From Glutamicibacter nicotianae (GTDB lineage: Bacteria > Actinomycetota > Actinomycetes > Actinomycetales > Micrococcaceae): a DNA stretch of 64,000 bases. The notes beneath the pieces were generated by a model, which was given only the letters and a program-made list of their open reading frames with translations, was not told the DNA's origin and did not search any database. Location of the stretch: NCBI RefSeq assembly GCF_006539525.1, contig NZ_BJNE01000008.1, positions 1 to 64,000 on the forward strand, in the 5' to 3' direction. Shown here one piece after another: positions 34,389 through 42,908 of this stretch. The position numbers were made by a program, and so were the translations under genes. Within the stretch, counting starts at the first letter, position 1. Every line of letters starts with the position of its first letter.

Positions 34389-35410
34389 CACTCACGATGA
34401 TGAAACTGACCCAGCATGACACCCACGAGGTGCCACGCCCCCGTTTCGGCACGGCGCACGTGTGGGTCGAGTCGCCCCTGCAGCTGCTCTCCGCAGTGGA
34501 AACGCATGCCGCAGGACTGCTGGGCACCGACATACGGATCATTCCGCGCCAGGGAATGCCACTGGAGGCCACGACCCAGGCCATGCTGGATCATGCCCCC
34601 GATGGGGTTCATTTCGAACCGGCGGCGCGCAAGCCTCCGCAGCCCAAAGGCGCTGCCGACCGATACGTCACCGGGGATGCCTATTCGGGCAAGATCCAGC
34701 GCACGCTCCTTGCCGGCGTGCGGGCCAAGGAAATCGTCATCATCGACGACGGCATGGCAACGCTGGCCCTGATCAAGCAGCTGATCTCCGACGAGCCCAC
34801 CCCCTTGGTGCGCGCCCGGACGAAGAATTCGGCGGCCCGTGTCGCCATGGGGCTGGCGACCTGGCATCGCTTGCGCCAGCTGGCCCGCGAGGGTCGCCTG
34901 CTGATTGTCTCGGCGCTGTTTGTCGACCCGGAATCCCGCCAGAAGATGGCTGATCTGGGGATCAAGTTCGCGCAGCACAAGTTCGAGTGGCTTGCTACCC
35001 AGCCGGTGGCCGAGCGGTTCATCGAGCCTACCCTGCTGATCGGTTCGGCCATGGTCGCCGATGAGCTGATCCATGAGCAGCCGTACTTGCGCTGGATCGA
35101 AGAGATCGCATCCGAAGGTCCGGTCGCCTACTTCCCGCATCGCCGTGAGACGCCGGAATTGCTGGCGAAGATCTCCAAGATTGACCAGGTAGTGCTCAAG
35201 GAGCACACTGTTCCCATCGAAATGCGCTTGCGTGCCCTGCGGCCGGGCCAGGAAATCCGGGCCCTGCCGTCCACGGTGATTCCATCCCTGCGCTTGCTGC
35301 TGGGTTCCGATGCCCGCTTCCTGTTTCCGCAAGCCGTGCTTGACAACTGGTGGACCCCTGGTACTCCCCTCGAGTTGCGTGAGCACCTATCCAGTTCGTT
35401 GAAGGTGTGA
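34385..35410 (+). CDS. Putative glycosyltransferase of the nonulosonate cluster
   Basis: A 341-residue soluble protein. It starts HVWVESPLQLLSAVETHAAGL, a motif seen at the N-terminus of several sialyl/polysialyltransferase-related proteins, and contains EIVIIDDGMATLALI and later YFPHRRETPELLAKI and VLKEHTVPIEM, like the GT52/POLYST acceptor region. The best reading is a GT-B glycosyltransferase that acts with the polysialyltransferase-like protein. ATG 34385 overlaps the upstream stop by 4 bp and its stop overlaps the next start. The specific linkage cannot be deduced. Confidence 0.68.
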   Translation: MTLTMMKLTQHDTHEVPRPRFGTAHVWVESPLQLLSAVETHAAGLLGTDIRIIPRQGMPLEATTQAMLDHAPDGVHFEPAARKPPQPKGAADRYVTGDAYSGKIQRTLLAGVRAKEIVIIDDGMATLALIKQLISDEPTPLVRARTKNSAARVAMGLATWHRLRQLAREGRLLIVSALFVDPESRQKMADLGIKFAQHKFEWLATQPVAERFIEPTLLIGSAMVADELIHEQPYLRWIEEIASEGPVAYFPHRRETPELLAKISKIDQVVLKEHTVPIEMRLRALRPGQEIRALPSTVIPSLRLLLGSDARFLFPQAVLDNWWTPGTPLELREHLSSSLKV

Positions 35411-36651
35411 AGCAGCTGATGAAGCCATCAATTCTTGCCATTGCAGATTCCGATTCCTACCTGAAGCTCGCGACAAGTTTCCTGACCCGCCTGGGTCCCG
35501 CATGGGATCGCAATGTGTATTTGGCGCGGACCCCGGTGATGCCGACGGCCGAGCAGATCGCCGCCGCCTTCGAAGGCACGGATCTGGACGCCGATGCCCT
35601 GCAGGTGATTTCGGTATCCCAGCTGGAAGCCGACACCGTGGACGAGGACATTGTCTTCGCGTCGGCGACCGGTCCGGTCGTTGCCGAAATCTACTCCCGG
35701 ATCCTGCGCACCGAGCCGGTTGACGGCCGCTGCACCGCACTGATTTCAGCCTTGCCCGGCGTCGCCTTCCCCGCCACGCAGAAGGGATGGAACTATCGCC
35801 GGGCCGGCGATGCGTTCATCTGCCATTCGCATGCCGAGGCCCGTGATTTCTCCTTCATGATCGAAGGAAAGGAGGGGCATCAGCCGACCATCATGGTCAG
35901 CAAGCTGCCCTTCTTGCGCTCGGCGGGTTTCCCGCCGGAGCAAAAGCAGGTCGTCGAACGGCTGGTGTTCGCACCTCAGGCGAAGGTTCCGGCCCAGGAG
36001 CACGAACGCGAGTCGATCCTGCTGGCGCTCGAGCAGGCCAGCAGGATGAATCCCGAACTTGAGGTGCTCATCAAGCTCCGTGCCAAGGCCGGGGAGCCGC
36101 AGACGCATCTCGAGGCGTTCCCCTATGACTCGCTGTTCGAGAAGCTGCAGGCTGAACAGCGGATCGGCGCGGATTCTCGGTTGCGCTTCGATACCGGATC
36201 TATGAGCGAGGCGTTGACCGATGGCAGCGCCCTGGTGACGGTCTCGTCGACAGCCGCCCTGGAATCCCTTGATCGCGGATTGCCCACGCTGATCCTCTCC
36301 GACTTCGGTGTCAGCGCCCAGATGATCAATACGGTCTTCGTGGCCTCCGGTGTGATTGGCACCTTGGATGATGTCATCGGCTTGAGCTTCGGGGAGCCGA
36401 CCAAAGCCTGGTTGCGGGAAAACTACTTCCACCGGGTCGACCACAGCTTCGCCCAATCCCTCGAGATCCTCGCGCATCGGGCTCGAGCCGGCAAGCTGCT
36501 CACCGATCCGGAAGTACTGGCACACATTCGACGCCAGCCTTTGCGCCATCGGCTCCGCACCACGTTGCCTGCCCCGCTGGTCAGGGTTTTGGTCAAGTTA
36601 CGCCATCATTACCGGCATTCCCGCAAGAATGGGGCCAACTCTTTGTCATGA
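35407..36651 (+). CDS. DUF6716-type putative glycosyltransferase
   Basis: A 414-residue protein. The N-terminus ILAIADSDSYLKLATSFLTRLG and the middle ISALPGVAFPATQKGWNYRRAGDAFICHS match a group of putative glycosyltransferases (DUF6716 as I recall it) found with nonulosonate genes in actinobacteria. The later VLIKLRAKAGEPQTH and SALVTVSSTAALESLDRGLPTLILSDFG resemble the GT-B sugar-nucleotide site. GTG 35407 overlaps the previous stop (GTGA); ATG 35419 is the alternative. It is the last gene of the four-gene block. Confidence 0.72.
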   Translation: MKQLMKPSILAIADSDSYLKLATSFLTRLGPAWDRNVYLARTPVMPTAEQIAAAFEGTDLDADALQVISVSQLEADTVDEDIVFASATGPVVAEIYSRILRTEPVDGRCTALISALPGVAFPATQKGWNYRRAGDAFICHSHAEARDFSFMIEGKEGHQPTIMVSKLPFLRSAGFPPEQKQVVERLVFAPQAKVPAQEHERESILLALEQASRMNPELEVLIKLRAKAGEPQTHLEAFPYDSLFEKLQAEQRIGADSRLRFDTGSMSEALTDGSALVTVSSTAALESLDRGLPTLILSDFGVSAQMINTVFVASGVIGTLDDVIGLSFGEPTKAWLRENYFHRVDHSFAQSLEILAHRARAGKLLTDPEVLAHIRRQPLRHRLRTTLPAPLVRVLVKLRHHYRHSRKNGANSLS

Positions 36652-36732
36652 GCTAATAGCAGTTTGCTCATGAATACCATTTCATGCCTGCAAACATAGG
36701 TTACCTCAGTATCATTCTGCATTTTGCTCATG
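36646..36732. promoter_or_regulatory. Repeated GCTCATG motifs between the glycan cluster and ino1
   Basis: TCATGAGC (36646-36653, over the stop codon) and GCTCATGA (36666-36673) form an inverted repeat, and a third copy TTTGCTCATG ends at 36732. They lie in the AT-rich leader of ino1 (36652-36947), which holds no gene. They could form a transcription stop or be operator copies for an inositol regulator. Confidence 0.4.
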
Positions 36733-36947
36733 TACCGATTCTTGGCAATCCTGCACGGCGATCGCATCTCTGCCTCTCGGCGGCACTGGCCCGGGAGCCA
36801 CTGCACAAGAGTTAATCGGTGATACGGGGCACGATTGGGAATGTTTGCGAGCCATTAAGACTTAAGATCATTATGGGCTAATTTGCGCGATGCGCTTCTG
36901 CGCGCCCAATTGCCCAAAGGTTTTATACATTTCTATAAGGAGTTCAT

Positions 36948-38033
36948 GTGTCGGCGAACCCGATTCGCGTTGCCATCGTAGGCGTAGGCAACTGCGCCAC
37001 TTCCCTTATCCAAGGTGTTGAGTACTACCGAAACGCCGATGCAGATTCCACCATTCCTGGACTCATGCACGTGCAGTTCGGCCAGTACCACGTTGGCGAC
37101 GTCCAGTTCGTTGCAGCCTACGATGTCGATGCCAAGAAGGTCGGCCTCGACCTCTCGGAAGCCATCCTGGCCAGCGAGAACAACACCATCAAGATTGCCG
37201 ACGTTCCAGCCACCGGCGTAACCGTCCAGCGCGGCCACACCCTTGACGGCCTCGGCAAGTACTACCGCGAGACCATTGAAGAGTCCGCAGCAGAGCCAGT
37301 CGACGTGGTGCAGTCCCTGAAGGACAACCAGGTCGACGTCCTGGTTTGCTACCTGCCAGTGGGTTCCGAGCAGGCCGCCAAGTTCTACGCGCAGTGCGCC
37401 ATCGATGCAGGCGTTGCGTTCGTCAACGCCCTGCCAGTATTCATCGCCGGCACCCCTGAGTGGGCGCAGAAGTTCACCGACGCCGGCGTGCCAATCGTTG
37501 GCGACGACATCAAGAGCCAGATCGGCGCAACCATCACCCACCGCGTGATGGCCAAGCTGTTCGAAGACCGCGGCGTGGTCCTGGACCGCACCTACCAGCT
37601 GAACGTTGGCGGCAACATGGACTTCAAGAACATGCTCGAGCGCGATCGCCTGGAATCCAAGAAGATCTCCAAGACCCAGGCAGTCACCTCGAACACCTCC
37701 GCCGCCCTGGGTGACGACGATGTCCACATCGGCCCGAGCGATTATGTTTCATGGCTTGACGACCGCAAGTGGGCGTTTGTCCGCCTCGAGGGCCGCAACT
37801 TCGGCGACGCTCCGGTAAATCTGGAATACAAGCTGGAAGTTTGGGACTCGCCAAACTCGGCCGGCGTGATCATCGACGCCGTTCGCGCAGCGAAAATCGC
37901 CTTGGACCGCGGCATCGGCGGCCCGATCCTGTCCGCCTCGAGCTACTTCATGAAGTCGCCACCAGAGCAGTACGACGATGAGACCGCACGCAACAAGGTG
38001 GAAGCCTTCATCAGCGGCGACATCGAACGCTAA
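36948..38033 (+). CDS. ino1: myo-Inositol-1-phosphate synthase
   Basis: A 361-residue actinobacterial inositol-3-phosphate synthase. The NAD-binding motif [17 protein letters not shown] is at residues 10-26, followed by the core [19 protein letters not shown] and KKISKTQAV. It converts glucose-6-phosphate to inositol phosphate, the precursor of phosphatidylinositol, lipoglycans and mycothiol. GTG 36948 has AAGGAG 8 nt upstream. Its codon use is strongly biased to C-ending codons, suggesting high expression. It is a single gene with two hairpins behind it. Confidence 0.96.
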   Translation: MSANPIRVAIVGVGNCATSLIQGVEYYRNADADSTIPGLMHVQFGQYHVGDVQFVAAYDVDAKKVGLDLSEAILASENNTIKIADVPATGVTVQRGHTLDGLGKYYRETIEESAAEPVDVVQSLKDNQVDVLVCYLPVGSEQAAKFYAQCAIDAGVAFVNALPVFIAGTPEWAQKFTDAGVPIVGDDIKSQIGATITHRVMAKLFEDRGVVLDRTYQLNVGGNMDFKNMLERDRLESKKISKTQAVTSNTSAALGDDDVHIGPSDYVSWLDDRKWAFVRLEGRNFGDAPVNLEYKLEVWDSPNSAGVIIDAVRAAKIALDRGIGGPILSASSYFMKSPPEQYDDETARNKVEAFISGDIER

Positions 38034-38053
38034 TCTTCCGCTGCGGCGGGAAA

Positions 38054-38085
38054 GCAATGGCCAGGACTGATGTCCTGGCCATTGC
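38054..38085 (+). terminator. Terminator of ino1
   Basis: Perfect 14-bp arms GCAATGGCCAGGAC and complement with a TGAT loop, 20 nt past the stop. The downstream bases are TGTATTC. Confidence 0.85.
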
Positions 38086-38115
38086 TGTATTCAAAAGTTC
38101 TTTGGATGCGGAGAA

Positions 38116-38141
38116 GCCCGCCGGCTTGCAGGCCGGCGGGC
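38116..38141. terminator. Second GC-rich hairpin between ino1 and a small gene
   Basis: Perfect 10-bp arms GCCCGCCGGC and complement with a 6-nt loop. It may act on transcripts from either side, including the minus-strand small gene that ends at 38220. Confidence 0.6.
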
Positions 38142-38219
38142 CTCTGGGCGATGCATTGCGAGTTCATCACTGGTACCTCGGATTCTAGTTAGCTGGCAAC
38201 GGTAATGGCGTTGCCGGGC

Positions 38220-38342
38220 CTAGCGAATTCGCAGGTACATTTCTGGTGGCACATGGTTCTTCAGCTCGCGCTGACGCATGCGGCGATTGAACTCGGTGCT
38301 GTCAAGGTTGGTGAACTTGCGCTTGTCTTGACGCTTTTTCAT
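38220..38342 (-). CDS. Small basic protein of 40 residues, function unknown
   Basis: The frame starts MKKRQDKRKFTNLDS and ends PPEMYLRIR. It is strongly basic with no membrane segment. The start ATG 38342 has a perfect AAAGGAGG 8 nt upstream, which is the main reason to call it a gene. The codons are G/C-ending like those of neighbouring genes. I do not recognise a family. A hairpin lies about 80 nt behind the stop. Confidence 0.72.
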   Translation of the reverse strand: MKKRQDKRKFTNLDSTEFNRRMRQRELKNHVPPEMYLRIR

Positions 38343-38502
38343 TTGCTGTCCCTCCTTTCGGTCAAAGTCGAAGGGGAGGGAAGATCTTGTCGCGTGGTTG
38401 AAATTGCGCGAGCTTTCAGGCTTTCTGGTCCTGCGAAGATTAATTCCGAGGTGCGAACTGCCCGTTGAGCGGATGAGGAGAACAGTGGACTGGACATGAA
38501 AA

Positions 38503-38551
38503 AAGTTCCTAAGGGTGAGAGTCGATTACTGACCTGCAACCTCAGGAACTT
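38503..38551 (-). terminator. Rho-independent terminator of a 38-residue gene
   Basis: AAGTTCCT (38503-38510) pairs with AGGAACTT (38544-38551), with a further AGG/CCT stem inside. On the minus strand it is followed by six T residues. It starts 20 nt behind the stop of the small gene at 38571. Confidence 0.8.
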
Positions 38552-38570
38552 AGGCGGGATTTACCGTGAG

Positions 38571-38687
38571 CTAGGAATCCGCTTGTCCGGAGGTTGGGGA
38601 AATGCGCTTGCACAGACGAGTCATTGGAGAGCCGCCATTAAATCGCGCTCCGCGATGAGTCTCTGTGTACCAAGTGGTATTAATCAT
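38571..38687 (-). CDS. Small protein of 38 residues with its own regulated transcription unit
   Basis: The frame begins MINTTWYTETHRG and ends TSGQADS; it is basic, soluble and not of a known family. The ATG at 38687 has AGGAGG 7 nt upstream. A strong intrinsic terminator lies 20 nt behind its stop, and a 17-bp palindrome lies about 80 nt upstream beside a plausible promoter, so it looks like a complete single-gene unit. It might instead be a leader peptide or a small regulatory RNA with a fortuitous frame. Confidence 0.6.
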   Translation of the reverse strand: MINTTWYTETHRGARFNGGSPMTRLCKRISPTSGQADS

Positions 38688-38763
38688 TTCGCCACCTCCT
38701 AAAATCTGCTCTCGACCAGCCATGGAAGCCATGGGGCCTGTCTGAAAATTTGTCTCGATCCGC

Positions 38764-38780
38764 AAGTCTCATTGAGACTT
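38764..38780. promoter_or_regulatory. 17-bp palindrome upstream of the 38-residue gene
   Basis: AAGTCTCA, one central base, then TGAGACTT. It lies just downstream of a minus-strand -35/-10 like pair (TTGGGC, 17 nt, AATACT at about 38788-38816), so a protein bound there would block transcription start. Confidence 0.5.
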
Positions 38781-38869
38781 CCCAATCACAGTATTCAGCA
38801 TACATGGAATAAGCCCAATGCGCTACAAGCGAGAGCAAAAACTTTAAGTACTTTTCCGGGAATGGCAAA

Positions 38870-38900
38870 AGCACCTGGATCCACGCGGATTCCAGGTGCT
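38870..38900 (-). terminator. Terminator of the CCA-adding enzyme gene
   Basis: AGCACCTGGA and TCCAGGTGCT arms with an 11-nt loop, 26 nt past the stop at 38926, followed on the minus strand by TTTTG. Confidence 0.82.
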
Positions 38901-38925
38901 CTTCCAATAGCATTCAGGCCAAAAG

Positions 38926-40377
38926 TTACCCCTCGGTAGGCGTTTCTTGGGCTTCGGGCTGCTCTTTCCACCACGCACGCAAGCGCTCCGTGGCGACCTC
39001 TTCGCCCAGTGGACCTTCGTCCATACGCAATTCCAGGAGGAACTTGTAGGCCCGGCCAACCACCTTGCCCGGCTTGATCTCCAGCAACCGCATGATCTGT
39101 TCGCCATCGAGATCAGGACGGATCGCCTGAAGCTCTTCCTGCTCGGCAATCTTGGCGATACGCGCCTCGAGGTCATCGTAGGCAAAGGCCAGGCGGTCAG
39201 CCTTCTTGCGATTGCGCGTGGTGACATCCGAACGCGTCAGGCGGTGCAGATGCTCCAGCAAGTCGCCGGCATCGGTGACATAGCGGCGTACCGCCGAGTC
39301 GGTCCAGCCCGCTTCGCCGTACCCATAGAAGCGCATATGCAGCTCGACCAGGCGGGCCACGGCCTTGGTGGTGTCCTTGTCGAAACGCAAGGCGCGCATC
39401 CGCGCCTTCACGAGCTTTGAACCCACCATGTCGTGGTGGCGGAAGGAGACGGCGCCGCTGGGTTCGAACTTGCGGGTCGCAGGCTTGCCGATATCGTGCA
39501 TCAGCGCCGCGAAACGCAGCACGAAGTTCGGTCCGGGCACCGGTCCCGCTTCATCGGTTTCCAACGCCATCGCCTGCTTCAGCACGGTCAGCGAGTGCTG
39601 GTAGACGTCCTTGTGCCGGTGGTGCTCGTCGATCTCCAGACGCAGGGCCGACACTTCGGGCAGCACCTTGTCCGCCAGGCCGGTTTCCACCAGCAGGTCG
39701 ATGCCCGTGCTCGGGTCGGCCCCGTTGATCAGCTTGACCAGCTCGTCGCGGATCCGTTCGGCGGAAATGATGTCGATTCGATCGGTCATTTCGCTCATGG
39801 CGCGGCGAACCTCGGGGCTGACTTCAATCTCCAGCTGCGAAGCGAATCGGGCGGCACGCATCATGCGCAGCGGATCATCGGAGAACGAGACATCGGGGGC
39901 ACCGGGGGTGCGGATGGAACCGTCTTCCAGGGAACTCACGCCGTCGAAGGGATCCACCAGCTCGAGCTGGGGCAATCGCAGCGCCATCGAGTTCATGGTG
40001 AAGTCGCGGCGGAAGAGGTCATCGTGCAAGTTATCGCCAAAGGCGACGATGGGCTTGCGCGATTCCTTGTCATAGGCATCAGCACGGTAGGTCGTGACCT
40101 CTAGCGTGTGCTCGCCCTTCTTGAAGGCAATCGTTCCGAACTCGCGTCCTACATCCCAGATGTTATCGGCCCAACCGGAAATTGCCTTGATGGTTTCTTC
40201 CGGACGTGCGCTCGTGGTGAAGTCCAGGTCCGGGGAGACGCGTCCCAGGTACAGATCGCGAACCGGCCCACCTACCAACGACAATTCATGGCCGGCCCGA
40301 ACGAAACGGTCGGCCAAGTCGAAAATGACCGAGGGCAGGATCTGACGCAGCGCGTCAGGCGAGGGAAGTGCATGCAT
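38926..40377 (-). CDS. cca: CCA tRNA nucleotidyltransferase
   Basis: A 483-residue class II CCA-adding enzyme/poly(A)-polymerase-like protein of actinobacterial type. The nucleotidyltransferase head has LVGGPVRDLYLGRVSPDLDFTT near residues 35-56 with the DxD metal pair, then RDFTMNSMAL and the RRxxD-like DDPLRMMRAARFASQL. A C-terminal HD domain has LMHDIGKPATR and FRHHDMVGS. It adds CCA to tRNA ends. Its order beside nudix and murJ matches other actinobacterial origins. It is divergent from the nudix gene. Confidence 0.94.
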   Translation of the reverse strand: MHALPSPDALRQILPSVIFDLADRFVRAGHELSLVGGPVRDLYLGRVSPDLDFTTSARPEETIKAISGWADNIWDVGREFGTIAFKKGEHTLEVTTYRADAYDKESRKPIVAFGDNLHDDLFRRDFTMNSMALRLPQLELVDPFDGVSSLEDGSIRTPGAPDVSFSDDPLRMMRAARFASQLEIEVSPEVRRAMSEMTDRIDIISAERIRDELVKLINGADPSTGIDLLVETGLADKVLPEVSALRLEIDEHHRHKDVYQHSLTVLKQAMALETDEAGPVPGPNFVLRFAALMHDIGKPATRKFEPSGAVSFRHHDMVGSKLVKARMRALRFDKDTTKAVARLVELHMRFYGYGEAGWTDSAVRRYVTDAGDLLEHLHRLTRSDVTTRNRKKADRLAFAYDDLEARIAKIAEQEELQAIRPDLDGEQIMRLLEIKPGKVVGRAYKFLLELRMDEGPLGEEVATERLRAWWKEQPEAQETPTEG

Positions 40378-40501
40378 AGTTACTTAAGCGTGCCAGAAAT
40401 CCGGCAAGAATGCTTGAGATTTCGGCGAATTTGCCTGCGAGATAACTTACTTGTCCACGTCGATCAGGCGGCTAGCGGCACTTTCTCGATAGAGTGGTTC
40501 T

Positions 40502-41041
40502 ATGAACCGACCGATCCCGTCTGCCCCGAAGCGCACTCCATTGACTGCGTCAATGGCTCGCGCACAGGCAACTGGCGGTCATACGAGCTTGCCGACCGTA
40601 GAAGAAGTCTCTTCCGGAGGCATCGTCATCGACTTCGACGACCCCAAGTTGCCAGTGGCAATTATTGCCCGCTACAACCGTGGCGGACGGCTGGAATGGT
40701 GCCTGCCCAAGGGCCACCCGGAGGGCGTGGAAACCAACGAGGAAGCGGCTATCCGCGAAATCGAGGAAGAGACCGGCATTGCTGGACGCATCCTCGCCCC
40801 GCTGGGTTCGGTCGATTACTGGTTCACCGTGACGAATTACCGTGTGCACAAGACCGTGCACCATTTTCTGCTGGAAGCTACCGGCGGGCATCTGACGATC
40901 GAGAATGATCCCGATCATGAAGCCGTCGATGTTGCCTGGGTGCCGCTGGGTTCCCTGGGCAAGCGCCTGTCCTTCCCTAATGAGCGCCGGATCGCCGATC
41001 TGGCACGCGAGGTCCTTACAAAGCATGTCCCAGGTTCCTAA
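40502..41041 (+). CDS. NUDIX hydrolase (MutT4-like)
   Basis: A 179-residue NUDIX protein. The Nudix box is complete: GHPEGVETNEEAAIREIEEE followed by TGI. The leading SSGGIVIDF and LPKGHPEG strands are typical. It hydrolyses a nucleoside diphosphate linked to another group; its position next to cca and murJ equals that of mutT4 in Mycobacterium. ATG 40502 has only a weak ribosome site. Its 3' end overlaps the murJ start by 17 bp. Confidence 0.92.
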   Translation: MNRPIPSAPKRTPLTASMARAQATGGHTSLPTVEEVSSGGIVIDFDDPKLPVAIIARYNRGGRLEWCLPKGHPEGVETNEEAAIREIEEETGIAGRILAPLGSVDYWFTVTNYRVHKTVHHFLLEATGGHLTIENDPDHEAVDVAWVPLGSLGKRLSFPNERRIADLAREVLTKHVPGS

Positions 41042-42782
41042 TCCAACTGCCGGCTTCGACCAGCCAAACACCGGAGCCACGGACATCGTCGCCGAACCTC
41101 CCCGGCAGCCGATAGCCCAACCGGCAGGATCGCGTTCCAAGATCTATGCCCTGATGGCTTCCGGCACGATGGTTTCCCGCCTGCTGGGCTTCGTGCGCAC
41201 GGCCTTGCTGGCGATGGCCATTGGTTCGGTCACCTCGGTGGCCGACATCTTTGAAAAAGCCAATGTCATCCCCACCATCATCTACATGCTCTTGGCCGGC
41301 GGCATTTTCAATGTCGTGCTCATCCCGCAGCTGATCAAGGCTTCCAAGGCCAAGGATCGCGGTGCCGCGTACACGTCCAAGCTGGTCACGCTGACCGTGG
41401 TGGGCATGGGGATCCTGACTTTGATCCTCACGCTGTGCGCCAGGCCCTTGATCACGGTGCTCACCAGTAACTGGACCGAGCCGATGATCGCGCTGGGAAC
41501 TGCATTTGCCTACTGGTCGCTGCCGCAGATCTTCTTCTACGGGCTTTACGCGGTCCTGGGCCAGGTGCTGAACGCCAACGGCCGATTCGCCGCGTTCATG
41601 TGGGCCCCGGCGGTGAACAACGTCATCCAGCTGATCGTCATTGGCGCATTCATCCTGACCTTCGGCGCCTACTCGTCGGGCGACCCGATGCAGGAGTGGA
41701 ACAGCATCAAGACCATGTGGCTGGCGGGCGGAGCCACCTTGGGCATCGTGCTGCAGTCAGTCGTGCTGTTCTGGCCGTTGAAGAAGACCGGGTTGAAACT
41801 GACCCTGGACTTCCAATGGCGCGGCATGGGCCTGCGCCATGTGGGCAAGCTGGCAATCTGGACGCTGGCGGCCATGGTGATCGGCAATCTTTCCTCGCTC
41901 GCCTACTCCAAGATCGTCTCCGGCGCTACCGCAGCTCGAGCGCAGCTGCCGTCCGAACAGGCCGCCTCGGTCGCCGGCGAGTACGCGCTGAACACCTCGC
42001 AGCTGATCACCGTGCTGCCGCATTCGCTATTCGCGCTGACTGTCGCCACCGTGCTGTTCAACGACTTCGCCCGGGCGTTCACCGAGAACCGCCGCAAGGA
42101 TGTCGGCCAGCTGCTGAACCAGGGCATGCGATCCACCGCCATCCCCATCGTGTTCTGCACGCTGGTCTTCATCGTGCTGGCCGGGCCGCTGGGCAGGCTG
42201 TTTGCCGGCAGCTCCGAGCATGCGGCGCAGGCCGCGGGCGCTTTGGGGCAGCTGCTGGTGCTCACCGCGCTTGGCCTGCCGTTCAAGTCCCTGCAGTTCT
42301 TCATGCTGCGTGTCTTCTACGCGGAAGAAGATACCCGCACCCCGATGCTGATCCAATCGGCCACGGCAGCGGTCGGTTTGGTCCTGGCGTTCACCGCGGC
42401 CGCCGTGGTTGACCCGCTGCATATCGCCGCCGCCATTGCCTTCATCTACGGCTTGACCAACGTGCTGACCTGCATCGGCACCCATTATCTGATCAAGCGC
42501 CGCTACGGCAGCTACGATGTTTCCTCGGTCATCGACACCTACATCCGAGTCGGGTGGATGGCTACGCTGTCGGCTATCGTCGGCTGCGTAGCGCTCTGGC
42601 TGCTGGGAGGATTCAGCTTCGGATTCGCCTACGATTCAGTAGTGAGCGCGCTGATTTCGGTGGCTGTTGTCGCCCTGCTGATGGGCATCGTGTTCATCGG
42701 CCTGCTGCACAAGACCAAGGTTCCGGAGCTCCAGTCGTTCCTCGGTCCGATCCTGCGCAGAATCCCGGGATTGAATCTCTGA
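41025..42782 (+). CDS. murJ: Lipid II flippase MurJ
   Basis: A 585-residue MOP-superfamily flippase with about 14 membrane helices. The N-terminal cytoplasmic tail is proline-rich, then ALMASGTMVSRLLGFVRTALLA marks helix 1 and the conserved RxxG(F). LLAGGIFNVVLIPQLIK and LRVFYAEEDTRTPMLIQ are further family motifs. It moves lipid II to the outer face of the membrane. ATG 41025 (MSQVPNP) has GAGGT about 10 nt upstream and lies within the end of the nudix gene. The kinase-like domain that is fused to MviN in Mycobacterium is encoded by the next gene here. Confidence 0.95.
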   Translation: MSQVPNPTAGFDQPNTGATDIVAEPPRQPIAQPAGSRSKIYALMASGTMVSRLLGFVRTALLAMAIGSVTSVADIFEKANVIPTIIYMLLAGGIFNVVLIPQLIKASKAKDRGAAYTSKLVTLTVVGMGILTLILTLCARPLITVLTSNWTEPMIALGTAFAYWSLPQIFFYGLYAVLGQVLNANGRFAAFMWAPAVNNVIQLIVIGAFILTFGAYSSGDPMQEWNSIKTMWLAGGATLGIVLQSVVLFWPLKKTGLKLTLDFQWRGMGLRHVGKLAIWTLAAMVIGNLSSLAYSKIVSGATAARAQLPSEQAASVAGEYALNTSQLITVLPHSLFALTVATVLFNDFARAFTENRRKDVGQLLNQGMRSTAIPIVFCTLVFIVLAGPLGRLFAGSSEHAAQAAGALGQLLVLTALGLPFKSLQFFMLRVFYAEEDTRTPMLIQSATAAVGLVLAFTAAAVVDPLHIAAAIAFIYGLTNVLTCIGTHYLIKRRYGSYDVSSVIDTYIRVGWMATLSAIVGCVALWLLGGFSFGFAYDSVVSALISVAVVALLMGIVFIGLLHKTKVPELQSFLGPILRRIPGLNL

Positions 42783-42908
42783 AAATCCGCTGAAACTTGC
42801 TAGTGATTCTGGGCAAATAGGCACCAAATAGCCGGAGCTGACCGGTAACATGACAGGTGGTGGTCTGTGGACCGCCACCGAACCAAATTCAACCCCTTGG
42901 AGATGCAC

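Noticed and set aside
33027-34391. 454-codon minus-strand frame
   Set aside because: Antisense to the polysialyltransferase-like gene; no family resemblance.
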